This document shows, piece after piece, positions 54,432 to 64,000 of a DNA stretch of 64,000 nucleotides. The position numbers were made by a program, and so were the translations under genes. The DNA comes from Pomphorhynchus laevis (taxonomy: Eukaryota; Acanthocephala; Palaeacanthocephala; Echinorhynchida; Pomphorhynchidae). The stretch spans positions 1-64,000 of the forward strand of contig WNNJ02002748.1 of NCBI GenBank assembly GCA_012934845.2. Direction: 5' to 3'. The stretch's first letter is position 1. Every line of letters starts with the position of its first letter. The notes under the pieces were generated by a model. The model ran no database searches. It was not told where the DNA came from and saw only the letters and a list, made by a program, of their open reading frames with translations.

Positions 54432-55447
54432 TAAAACTCATTTGTTATGAATTGACTAATAAATAACAGTCGATGTATGAGGATTAGGGGTCATCAAAAG
54501 GAGCTGTTAAGTAATCAGGTTTAATCCCCTATTCCTCTACCCAACATAGCAGTTGGGCCAATGATGTGCTAATGACGTAAATAGCTAAATTAATAAATAA
54601 ATAAAAAATATAAAAATGTTATTTTTTGTGTTTTAATTTTATTAATACGTCAATTGGATTATATTTTACTAATTGTAAAATATTGGTCCAATTGTGATGT
54701 ATTCACATTAGCAATTATTGGGATTTATTAGCGAAATATTTTTATCAATTTACATTAATTATGATTTCCATTAATTATTTTTTCAATAATTAATATATAA
54801 ATTAATATATTATTTATAAATTAATTATAATTTGTAATAAATTAATTTGTTTTAAATTAATTTATTAAATTAATATACTTAAAATATTTTGTTAGATATT
54901 TTAAGTTGAAATTTTAAGCAAATTTACAATTTGCTTGGCGAATTCAACGGATAACACAGAGGATAACTTCTGTGTCAACTCCACAAGTCATTATCTCTGC
55001 GTTTGCACTCTTACTAATTTTTATATTATTAAGAAAGAGTAATTGATTCATTTATGTCAAATTACCTTCCAAGTTATATATGCTCATATAGTGTTTATGA
55101 TTTTAAAGTTAATTAAGAAACATCAAATGCATGTACAAATACGTGCTAATGACAAATACATGCGAATGACGTATTTCTTCCGACGAAATTTGATTATTTA
55201 GTGTACCTTATTCTAAACAAAGCACATTGTTTGTTATCCATAAAACGTTTTCGTTTAATAGATTAAATTTATTTTCAGTAATATTTTGTTGATTTTTTTG
55301 TTTATAAAAAATAAAAAATCCTTAAACTTGGATGAAATAAGTAAATAATTATAAATTATATATAGTAAATTTTATATAATATTATATATTTTAATAATAT
55401 TATATATTGTAAATTAAATATTTTAATATATTTTGTTGATTTATTTT
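54432..55447 (-). repeat. Right arm of the 1,016-bp inverted repeat around MIA40
   Basis: Exact-length reverse complement of 50713-51728. It starts TAAAACTCATTTGTTATGAA and ends TTTTGTTGATTTATTTT. The first bases outside both arms differ (C versus T and G versus T in the comparable orientation), so the boundary is sharp. No target-site duplication directly outside the arms was recognised. Confidence 0.9.
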
Positions 55448-57531
55448 GATATATATATGATCATATAGTGTTTATGATTTTAAAGTTTATTTAGAAACAT
55501 CAAATGTTTTTATGCATCATTTGATGATTTAATTTGTGTGATGTAATTTACATAATTCATTTATCATGAGATTTATCCATCCCGGCACAATATGGAAAAT
55601 TTGATAATAATTATTGAATAACTAAAAGTCTCAACAGCGCCGCAAATACCTACAAATATCGAAGATTTAATATGCAAATTTTTAATTCTCAAGCAAGATT
55701 TTGCTTGAAATGCAATTTGAAGAGCCGAACTTCTGCCTGTCAACAGCGTAACATACACATGCAAAATTTATATGCAATGGCAGTTGACATTACTTGTTCA
55801 TACTAAAGCGAAGTTCGCATTCTGTTTATATAGTTTTAGTATAAATACTCAAATTACATTTAGACTAAGCACAAAGTATGTCTGAGTAACCGTTTTAACT
55901 TAAAATTTGTATTGAGTTTAAACTCAACATTATTTTCTCTTATAATTTACAGTTTGCATTTTAAATTCAGGGACTTTCTAGGTTGAGTTTCGTATTTACT
56001 ATGCAGCTCTGCTTTTACTCTCTAATTATTATCTGTTTTGTATAATATATAAGATTATAAATAGATTATAGATCATAGATTAAATAAGAAGAAATGAAAT
56101 TTCTTTTTATATAATAAAAATAATAATGAAATTTAAAATCCCGTAAGATTGATTTAAGGATTTTTAAATTTTGATTTTATCAATTTCATGTTCATTTCCA
56201 TCAAATAACATGATCAACTTCATGTTCATTTCGCGTTCATTTATTCTTATATTTTTAAAATGTAAGAATAAAATATATTCTTTTATAAAATGTATTTTTT
56301 TTCATTATATTGTTTTCTTATTTTCTCGTAAGAAAATAAGAAACATCAGATTGCTAATTTTATGTCATAAAAAGAACTTTTAGAGTCATCTTGTTGAGAG
56401 AAGCTGTACATTTTAATAATGATGATGTCAGAACTAGCTAACGAAATAAAATTAATTTAGCTTTTTGAGCTCGGTAATTCAAAATTTTCAAGCTAATCTA
56501 AATAATTTATGTTTAATTAAGCTGCTTCTTGGTATAGTCTGTTCTTGCCTACTTTATAAACCTGTTTACAAGGTACTTACCATGTATTTTATAGAGCATC
56601 TGTTAGTAAAATTAAAGTTGCTCTTTAGGATGCCGTACCTTTTTATGAACCCAGTTTTAGTGGGTACATGTGAACTCAGATTACGTATTCGGATAACGTT
56701 TTCAATTTGAGTTCATATGAACTGAGATTTCGTATCTCATATTTTTAATGAGATATTTCTTGCTAAAAATCATTTTAAACTTAAAGGTCATTGCCATAAA
56801 ATTTTCATTTAAATCTCATATTTTTATTTTTTCTACGAATACATTTTGTTAAAGTAAAATTACATTTTTTAATGCGCTTTCAAAACATAAAAGCGCATCT
56901 ATTTTCCTTGAGAGTCTAATTTACTTGTGCATTGGCGTAACTAAAATTCTGAGCTATTTATATTTTAAATATTTGCTCTACACTTTATTTTCGTGTACTC
57001 CAATTTTTGCGAATTTCTCTTTTTGTTTCGATTTAATGTTAAAACAATAACGTAAAAATGACGTCATGTAAAATGAAATGGTAGTCATCAATCTTATTTT
57101 GCATAAGTTATCATCAGATAACTTAGTAAACTGCTACTTTGGTAATTATTAAAAACAATTCAAAACTTTAGAATAAATAACAAATTATTATTAGAAATAA
57201 GTGATCTTGATCCATATTTTTAAATTTGGAATTGTGGAACAGGATCGATATAATAATATTATAACAATGGTAAATGAAACATAACGTGAATATAAACTTG
57301 AGATAACCTTTTCAAATGTATTTTATACGTCATAATTTAACAACAACAATTTATATATTGATTGATATAAAATGTTCAATATTTTCATTTCAACGTAAAA
57401 ATTTAAATATCTTTATGGAAAATAAGTAAAATAATCTAAATAACCTAATGCGTATATAACTTGCAATGCTAATCTAAAAGTGTAATGTTAATATTTTTTA
57501 CGCAACGTATTAGATTTCTTAATAAAATATA
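55448..57531. other. Intergenic stretch with an echo of the right arm
   Basis: Bases about 55455-55530 repeat part of the right arm at about 55080-55150 in direct orientation (CTCATATAGTGTTTATGATT-like and AGAAACATCAAATG). A 14-bp palindrome AGTTCATATGAACT is at about 56710-56723. The remaining open frames are AT-driven. No gene was recognised. Confidence 0.4.
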
Positions 57532-57822
57532 TTGAATAAATTAAATAACTTATTTGATGTTTGGCATTATATACCTATTGCAACATCAATATAAGCAATT
57601 TTAGGAATTTATACTTTAGTAAGATGATAGTATACGTCGATATTATACGTCATTCAGACGACACTATCATCAGTTCACATGTAAAGAAACATTTCGCATG
57701 TAAATAAATTATGGGATAAATGCCGATTGTGTGAATAGAAATAGTTGAGTATGGAGTAACATTTTTGTATAAATTATTTAATTTTATATAAGAATTTTAC
57801 ATAATTTTAATATTATATAATT
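57532..57822. repeat. Family D repeat, copy 1
   Basis: Shares with copies 2-4: AATTAAATAACTTATTT, GTTTGGCATTATATACCTA, TTGCAACATCA, AAGATGATA then TATACGTCGATA, and GGGATAAATGCCGATTGTG. It is directly followed by copy 2 in the same orientation. It contains an internal hairpin (GATGATAGT/ACTATCATC) at about 57623-57672. Confidence 0.75.
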
Positions 57823-58085
57823 TTGAATAAATTAAATAACTTATTTAATGTTTGGTATTATATACCTATTGCAACATCAGCAAAAACTATATTGGGAAAT
57901 TCTACTTTTGCAGTTATACATCTTTAGTGTTAGTAAGATGATATTATACGTCGATAGTGTCATCTTACACTTACACCAGCTCGCATGTAAAGGAATTACG
58001 GGATAAATGCCGATTGTGAGAATAGAAATAGTTTATTATGGGGTTACACTTTTGTATAAATTATTTTATTTTATATCGTTGAGAA
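57823..58085. repeat. Family D repeat, copy 2 (3' side of the Penelope element)
   Basis: Same landmarks as copy 1, nearly identical to copy 3 over the block from TTTTGCAGTTATACATCTT to CACTTACACCAGCTCGCATG. It lies just beyond the C-terminus of the Penelope-like ORF and may be its pseudo-LTR. Confidence 0.75.
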
Positions 58086-58245
58086 TTGTTTTCGGGTCAA
58101 AAGTAACTTTTTTATTGCAAACCATTCCCGAGAATACAAAAAGAACTTTATTTATTTGATATTTCAGCTGTACTTAGTAGTTTTTTTAATCCAAAAATAG
58201 AAGAAAAATATTACGCAAAAGAAAATTCAATTAAAAATAATGTAA

Positions 58246-60565
58246 CTAGGCTATAGCCCTATCGGCAATAGCTGATTTCATTTTGGCAACCTTATCACGA
58301 TGTTTAGCAAGTTTATAGTTTACATCTTTTTGTACGTCTTGTGGAGGGAATTTTAAGGACCAGTTGGATTTATTTCCTTCCATTGTAGGAAAGATGGAAA
58401 TGTACAATGATTCCAAAACGAGCCTACGTCCTAACTGTTTTTCTTTATGTAGAATATCTGTGCTTTCAAAATCAATGTTGTGGCCGGTCTCAATAACATG
58501 ATTGAATATTGCTGAAGATGTATCACTTTTCTTCAGGTTGTACTTGTGTTGGTACGTTCTCTTTTTTAGACCTTGTTTAGTTTGTCCAAAATAGATCTTG
58601 TCATAATCTGAACACGGAATGGTATATATTACACATTGTGATGCTGCAACTGGTTTCCTTTTGAAAATGCCACTAAGTCTCGCACCAGTTTTGTAGTACA
58701 CTTTTATAATGTTCTTAAACTTTGAAGTTAACTTGGACAATCGTATCTTTAAAGTATTATTGATGAACGTTGATTTAAGGTGTTTCATATCTAGCTGTGC
58801 AGTCGACGTTCTAAGCAACCGGCTTGCCCTTATCGCAATTGTAAAAGACCGTTTTATCGCCCATTCCGGATATTGACATTCCCTTAATGTGATCTATTCT
58901 CCTACACTCTCTGTGTCTGTATTCTCTGTTACTGCATACCGTCAGGGCTCTTCTGAACAAAGAGCTGGCCGCTGAAATTTTGTATCCTTCCGGGATATAT
59001 GTGGTCCAAGGAGTAAGCGTATGTGGGATATTCGGTTTTCTAAAAACGTCTGTTAAGATGATGTTATTACGTCTTAACACTTTAACATCTAGGAAATTTA
59101 TTACATTTTCCATGTCTTCACAATTAACTTTCCACTGGATTGCCTTGTCATGTTTGTTAAGTATTTCCTCTAGACCTATTATTTTTGGGTCTGTATCAAA
59201 TACGGCGAAAACATCGTCGACATACCTATACCAATGCTTCAAGCTTTGCACCCTATTGTATATATTACATTCCCATTTTGTCATATAGAGATCAGCCAGT
59301 GGAGGACCTAATGGAGAACCCATAGCCACACCATCAATTTGTGTGTATTGTTATTGAAATAGAATGCAGATTTGCATGTACATCATTCTATCAAATTAAC
59401 CCAATCTTTACGTTGTAGTTTCGGCTAATTACACTTGTCGCTAAGTAATTGTGCTGCTAGATTAATAGCCTCTTGTAATGGGATATTTGTAAATAACGAG
59501 ACTACGTCAGCTGTAGCAAACCAGCATCCGGTTGGGTTAAGGGTTCTTACTTTGCTAGCAAACTCTTGTGCGTTTTTATAAAGGAATGGCTCACTGGTTT
59601 ATTCTGTAAAATGAGTTTATTAATGTATTTCGCCAGCTTGTGGTTAAAACATTTATATGATGCTATTACTTGTCTCATTTCCAACTTCAGTTTGTGTATC
59701 TTAGGTAGAAGATACTGGAATCCAAGCGAAACGTTATCTGATTTTAGCGTCTTGTATGCGGCTTCATCTAAGTTGCCTTAAGATTTTAATCGTAGTAATA
59801 GTTTGTTAAATGCTGATTGGTTTTTTGTTGTCGGATCATTAGTTATTTTCTCAAATTTATCGCTGCTTAATAGCTTTTCCCCATAGTTTATGTAGTCTTC
59901 CGTGTCAAGAGCGATCAAAGCTTTACCTTTATCAGACCGACAAATTGTTAATTCATCGTCGTTTTTAAGAGTTTTGAAGGCATTCATTTGTTTTTAACTA
60001 AGGTTCGGTTTACATTTGAAACTAGTGTTGCGAGCCAAGAGATCAAATGATGCTATATCACAAAAAGATTCGAGTGGTAAATTAGACGCTAAAATTTCAC
60101 TGTCACATCGTATGTCCATAACTTTAGGTTTATTACATGGTACAAAATTTGGTCACATACTGAGTATCTGCTGTTGATGCACAGTTAGTGGTTTAGTTGA
60201 CCAATTTATTACTGATATTTTAGAATAATTGTTAGACTTGAATAGTCCTAACTTAATTAACTTGTGCTCATGTCTTTCCAGTATCTTTAACTTATGAGCT
60301 GCTATCTTCTTATGTAATTATTCATATATTTGAGATCATCCGAAGATAGTAATCTTATTAGTATTGTCTATGTCCTTTGTATCAATGGATTAAGTTGACT
60401 AATACGGCCTCTTGTGTTGCGAATAGCAAAACGCATCAATGAAGATGAAATACTTCGTTGAAAGTCTGAGCTGATAAAACCTATTATGCCTGAATTGACT
60501 TTTGCGCATGTAGGGATTAGCATATTATAAAGGCAAATTTTTAAAAATTGAAGGGATAGTTGCAT
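58246..60565 (-). mobile_element. Penelope-like retroelement (RT plus GIY-YIG), slightly broken
   Basis: Minus strand. N-terminal blocks are at about 60250-60000 (VINWSTKPLTVHQQQILS), then MNAFKTLKNDDELTICRSDKG at 59987. RT motifs follow: LLPKIHKLK near 59715, ATADVVSLFTNIPLQEAI (motif A) near 59515-59460, MAMGSPLGPPLADLYM (motif B) at 59329, and WYRYVDDVFAVFD (motif C) near 59230. The C-terminal GIY-YIG nuclease has YTIPCSDYDKIYFGQTKQGLKKRTYQHK-type spacing (first half YTIPC, second half FGQT) near 58620-58545. Stops at about 59779, 59440 and 59400 and a frameshift near 58815 inactivate it. This domain order defines EN-containing Penelope-like elements, which prime reverse transcription at a nick made by the GIY-YIG nuclease. 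Confidence 0.85.
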
Positions 60566-60673
60566 GTTAACTCTTCTATTTTCATATCGGATTAAAAAAA
60601 TATATCGGATTATTATATAAAATTAAAATTTAATTTTATATAAGAATTTTACATAATTTTAATATTATTTTAT

Positions 60674-60915
60674 TTTGAATAAATTAAATAACTTATTTAA
60701 TGTTTGGCATTGTATACCTATTGCAACATCAGCATAAACTATTTTAGGAAATTCTACTTTTGCAGTTATACATCTTTAGTGTTAGTAAGATGATATTATA
60801 CGTCGATAGTGTCATCTTACACTTACACCAGCTCGCATGTAAAGGAATTACGGATAAATGCTGATTGTGTGAATAGAAATAGTTTATTATGGAGTAATAT
60901 GTTTGTAAGTTAATT
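60674..60915. repeat. Family D repeat, copy 3 (5' side of the Penelope element)
   Basis: Direct repeat of copy 2, separated from it by the Penelope-like coding region. Shared: TTTTGCAGTTATACATCTTT, GTCGATAGTGTCATCTTACA and CACCAGCTCGCATGTAAAGG. The sequence just before it (AAGAATTTTACATAATTTTA) is also found before copy 2, so the repeat unit extends further left. Confidence 0.75.
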
Positions 60916-61955
60916 TACTCACATTTTACGTAATCACAAATTACTATTTTAGTTTGATATAAAATCCTCGCATGTCAGTAAAATGTTGCTTTTATAAGTT
61001 TCCTCAGCATGAGCGAACTACGTAAAGTTTACTAATAACAGTTAGGGTAATATATGTGATATATCGATCTAAATACATAAATGCATTAGCAAGATTCGTG
61101 ATATCATACTGGTTGGTTAACTTAAAGTGATTCAAGTTTTTATTAAAATCTTCTTAATATCCACCATATTTTAGATTCCCGAATACTAAAAAGAATATTA
61201 ATTAAAAATTTGATGGCAATAACTACTTTTTGCTATTAATAATTCCCATTTATAGTTCATTATCGTCATATTTACGTTTATAGATATGGATTAAAATTAC
61301 ATCCAATATGATTATTGTTTCCACATTATTTGCTAATATTCCACTGAAATATCAAGAGTTAAAGTCATTAAATTATATGAACATACAGGTAGCATAAAGT
61401 AAAATTCGGATATATATTATATAAACTTGGATGCTGAATCATAATTTCGCCATCACAATTAGAACTATGATCTTTCAAAGGTTTATATTTTCTAAAATCC
61501 AATAACAGAATTTCCTCGTTTATATAAAGTAATTATGAAATGTGCAAAATCAGGCAACGCTAAGTATAACGCTATTATCGATATAATTTCGAGTGTATAT
61601 TTTATAATTGTTTTATAAAAACAGCGATTAATTATGAAAGCATGCTTATAATACGTGGTTTCGTGATTAAACAATTTAGCACATGTTCTAAAGCCATTGA
61701 TATAATGGCCTTAAAACAAATGGTACAATTACATAACTTATACAAACATTTACACATGTATATAATGTATACAATTAATGTTGTGATATTATACAATGTT
61801 TTATAGTTGGTAGATGTATAATAAAAAATATTAAAAAGAGAGTACATTGGCATAACAAATAACAAAGTTTTATATTGCATTGTATCAATCGTAGAATTGC
61901 CCATTGTGCTTTATGATAACTTATCAGTTCTTATTTTAAACAACATACCTTTGTA
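60916..61955. other. Intergenic AT-rich stretch
   Basis: The only sizeable frames (61492-61674 and 61632-61904, minus strand) are hydrophobic and AT-driven, with no recognisable domain. A 30-bp piece ending CGTAGAATTGCCCATTGTGC at about 61888-61910 recurs at about 61960-61982. Confidence 0.4.
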
Positions 61956-62375
61956 TAAATCGTAGAATTGCTCATTGTGCATTATTGCTGTTCTTCCAGA
62001 ACCCAGTATTCATAAAATGCTGACTATATTCCATGTATGTTCAACGGCTATAACCACCTTAATCACATTGATCATGCCAACATGACAACATGGATCGTAT
62101 GAATCACTTTGCCACATGTTGCCCTGCTGAAATGTTGGGTTAATGAATAGTAAAGGGACTTAATAACGTTGCAATGCTTCCGGAACCCTTTATTCATAAC
62201 ATGCTGGCTATATTCCATGTATATTCAATGGATATGACCACCTTAGTCACATTAATCATGACAACATGGATGGTATGAATCACTTTTCCGCATGTTGCCC
62301 TGCTGTTATGTTGGGTTAATGAATAGGAAATCAATTTGATAACGTTGCAGTTCATCCGGAACCCTGTATTAAATT
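61956..62375 (+). repeat. Tandem repeat of about 180 bp (two and a bit units)
   Basis: Unit 1 starts near 61991 (CCAGAACCCAGTATTCATAA), unit 2 near 62178 (CCGGAACCCTTTATTCATAA), and a third partial unit near 62352 (CCGGAACCCTGTATT). Shared internal blocks are CTATATTCCATGTAT, ATGGTATGAATCACTTT and GTTGGGTTAATGAATAG. It is non-coding. The unit length and divergence suggest a short satellite or a tandemly duplicated SINE-like unit. Confidence 0.7.
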
Positions 62376-63130
62376 TATTAACAGTACAATATGAGCAGCC
62401 TCAGTTAGGTGATTTTATTCATGTATAGTTGTTTACATAATTGTGCTAAGCATCATGGTTTTATAATATATCATTTAAACTATTAAATTTAAATAATATC
62501 ATTGATTCTATAGACTTTGTTTAATGATCAGTCGCTTTAGGATATTCTCGACAGAACATTTTTGGAACAAATTTCGGCAATGTTCGTTGTCTATTGTCAA
62601 GTAATGAGAGCCTAAGATTGAAACGACTTGTGAAAATACATTAGCTGCTAGCAGCAGTTAGCGAAATATACAAATAAATTAGCGCTTTATTGATCCTGCT
62701 CAAAAATTAAAAATATTTAATCAATTATTAGTAATAATCGAGAATATTGAAAATACATCCTGTTCTCTGACAATAAAACGTTATTGTCAGAGAAATAAAA
62801 AGGTAAAATAATAATAAGGTGTAAAGTAAGTTTGAAAAATACTTTTCAACATTTTAAATGCAAAGACGCAATATTGGACCATTTTTTCTGTACGATTGCT
62901 GGCGTAAAAATAAAAGCCACACATTTTATGGCTGTTTTTTGTCTATATTATTTTTTTCATACTAAATTAAGAGTAAATAGTCAACTTTAACAAAGAATAT
63001 TCAATTTTATTACAAAATTATTAAGTGGTTACCCGCTTATGGGTCCAATATAAATAACGTTAATATCTTAATTTGATTTACAAAATATTGTACACAGAAA
63101 CAATAAATCATTGTGCGATTTGCATTTTAA
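62376..63130. other. Intergenic AT-rich stretch
   Basis: No gene recognised. An imperfect inverted repeat around TCTGACAATAAAACGTTATTGTCAGA is at about 62765-62790, a palindromic hairpin with a short centre. Confidence 0.4.
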
Positions 63131-63360
63131 TGTCTACGACCGAATGTACCGGGGGATTGAGTTTGGACCGCGGTGCTCGGAAACATTGTGATATCAACCT
63201 AGCAAGAGTAATTGTAATCTTCGCGCGGAGCCACGTTATTATATTACAAAATTCAGATATGTGTTTATCGCTAACGCACGTAGAATTGGGTTCGCTGCTC
63301 TGCCTGCACCACCCTTCGACGCAAACACTAGTGGGCAGAAGGAACTGTGATCTACATATC
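63131..63360. other. Isolated GC-rich block of unknown nature
   Basis: About 230 bp with many CpG steps (GACCGCGGTGCTCGG, CTTCGCGCGGAGCCACG, CCCTTCGACGCAAACAC) inside AT-rich DNA. A 100-codon plus-strand frame crosses it, but I recognise no domain. It could be a structured RNA gene, an exon, or the remnant of a foreign insertion. It matches none of the common RNA genes that I can recall by eye. Confidence 0.3.
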
Positions 63361-63455
63361 GTATCATTTCCTTAAATAATAATAAATTTTTATAAACAGT
63401 TTATAATCATCCATTATTGACAAAGAATTATTGGAGCTTGATCAAAAAGGGGAAC

Positions 63456-63716
63456 TTTTATTTGATGTTTGGTATTATATACCTATTGCAACATCAGCAT
63501 AAACTATTTTTGGAAGTTCTACTTTTGCAGTTATACATCTTTAGTGTTAGTGAGATGATATTATACGTCGATAGTGTCATCTTACACTTACACCAGTTCG
63601 CATGTGAATAAATTATGGGATAAATGCCGATTGTGTGAATATAAGTAGTTGAGTATGGAGTAACACTTTTGTATAAATTATTTTATTTTATATAAGAATT
63701 TTACATAATTTTAATA
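63456..63716. repeat. Family D repeat, copy 4 (solo)
   Basis: A solo copy with all landmarks (GTTTGGTATTATATACCTAT, GCAGTTATACATCTTTAGTG, TCGATAGTGTCATCTTACAC, GGATAAATGCCGATTGTGTG). No Penelope coding sequence adjoins it, as expected of a solo terminal repeat. It runs directly into a family A copy. Confidence 0.75.
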
Positions 63717-63719
63717 TTA

Positions 63720-64000
63720 AATCAGCTAACTGAGTCTACGTATTGTTATATAATTATAAAATAAACAAAACATAATAATGCTAAATCAAAATTTAATAAT
63801 TAAATAATAAAATTAATAATTGTTTTTAGATTTTCTATAATTTAAATCAAGTTAAAAAATAAAAATAAAAATAAAAAATAAAAAATAAAATTAAAATAAA
63901 CGTCATTTTTATGAATTGACTAATAAATAACAGACGTTGTATCAGAATAAGAATTAGAGGTCATCAGGAGGAACTGCTATGCTATTAGGTTTCGGCCCCT
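63720..64000 (-). repeat. Family A repeat, copy 12 (cut by the window end)
   Basis: Begins AATCAGCTAACTGAGTCTAC and continues through GAATTGACTAATAAATAACA, GAGGTCATCAGGAGGAACTG and GGTTTCGGCCCCT at the window edge. It is one of the best-preserved copies and likely extends beyond the window. An A-rich simple repeat (AAAAATAAAAATAAAAAATA) is inside it at about 63855-63880. Confidence 0.75.

Noticed and set aside
61492-61904. Two hydrophobic minus-strand frames as membrane proteins
   Set aside because: Hydrophobic residues follow from T-rich codons, and there is no supporting context.
63073-63375. 100-codon frame across the GC-rich block as a protein gene
   Set aside because: No domain or plausible homology, and GC-rich DNA lacks stop codons by chance. 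I kept it as an unexplained block.
57532-63716. Hammerhead ribozyme in the family D repeats
   Set aside because: Penelope pseudo-LTRs often carry one. I looked on both strands for CTGATGA followed by a stem and GAAA and found only a CTGATG without the rest of the core.
1-64000. CRISPR arrays, bacterial operons, riboswitches, tRNA or rRNA genes
   Set aside because: The window is eukaryotic. The regular short repeats (Merlin ends, the 37-bp array) are explained otherwise. I found no tRNA B-box with a fitting cloverleaf and no rRNA by eye, although a tRNA scan was not possible.

Overview
The window is about 70% or more A+T and looks like nuclear DNA of an invertebrate animal. The evidence is three recognisable host genes of animal type (a TBC-domain Rab GAP exon, the splicing factor SF3A3, and the mitochondrial import oxidoreductase MIA40/CHCHD4), eukaryotic splice sites including a 46-nt intron, AATAAA poly(A) signals, and a dense load of eukaryotic transposons. 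The species cannot be fixed from sequence alone. The high AT content, a very short intron and an intron-free SF3A3 suggest a compact, AT-biased lineage.

Layout: 0-4.4 kb is AT-rich DNA with a TATA box, a tiny ORF and a copy of an uncharacterised repeat (family A). 4.4-5.3 kb is the TBC exon. 5.8-12.6 kb holds three decayed copies of one non-LTR retrotransposon (LINE A), the last two head to head. 13.0-20.0 kb is a diverged inverted pair of repeats (families B+A) enclosing a complete Merlin DNA transposon with an open transposase and a broken RTE-type LINE. 20.1-28.5 kb is a pile of retroelement fragments: a Penelope-like RT and several pieces of an L2/CR1-like LINE C. 28.6-35.1 kb is a Ty3/Gypsy element split by a nearly full-length CR1-like LINE B. 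35.7-43.0 kb is a second head-to-head pair of LINE A. 43.9-45.4 kb is SF3A3. 46.8-47.3 kb is a broken piece of a repeat-borne domain. 49.4-49.7 kb is a hairpin MITE. 50.7-55.4 kb is a 1,016-bp inverted repeat with no mismatch that I could find by eye, enclosing MIA40. 57.5-60.9 kb is a Penelope-like element flanked by direct repeats. The window ends in another family A copy.

The host genes are unrelated in pathway: Rab GTPase control, U2 snRNP assembly, and oxidative folding in the mitochondrial intermembrane space. What links them is their setting. Each starts next to, or inside, a copy of the local repeat families: SF3A3 begins at the end of a family B copy, MIA40 begins 47 bp after a family A copy, and a fragment of the TBC exon lies inside a family A copy. 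The region appears to have been shaped by repeat insertion, inversion and local duplication of gene ends.

The most notable objects are the inverted repeat around MIA40, the Merlin element whose terminal inverted repeats are 19-bp minisatellites, and the duplicated start codon of SF3A3. All coordinates of degenerate elements are approximate because they were read by eye.
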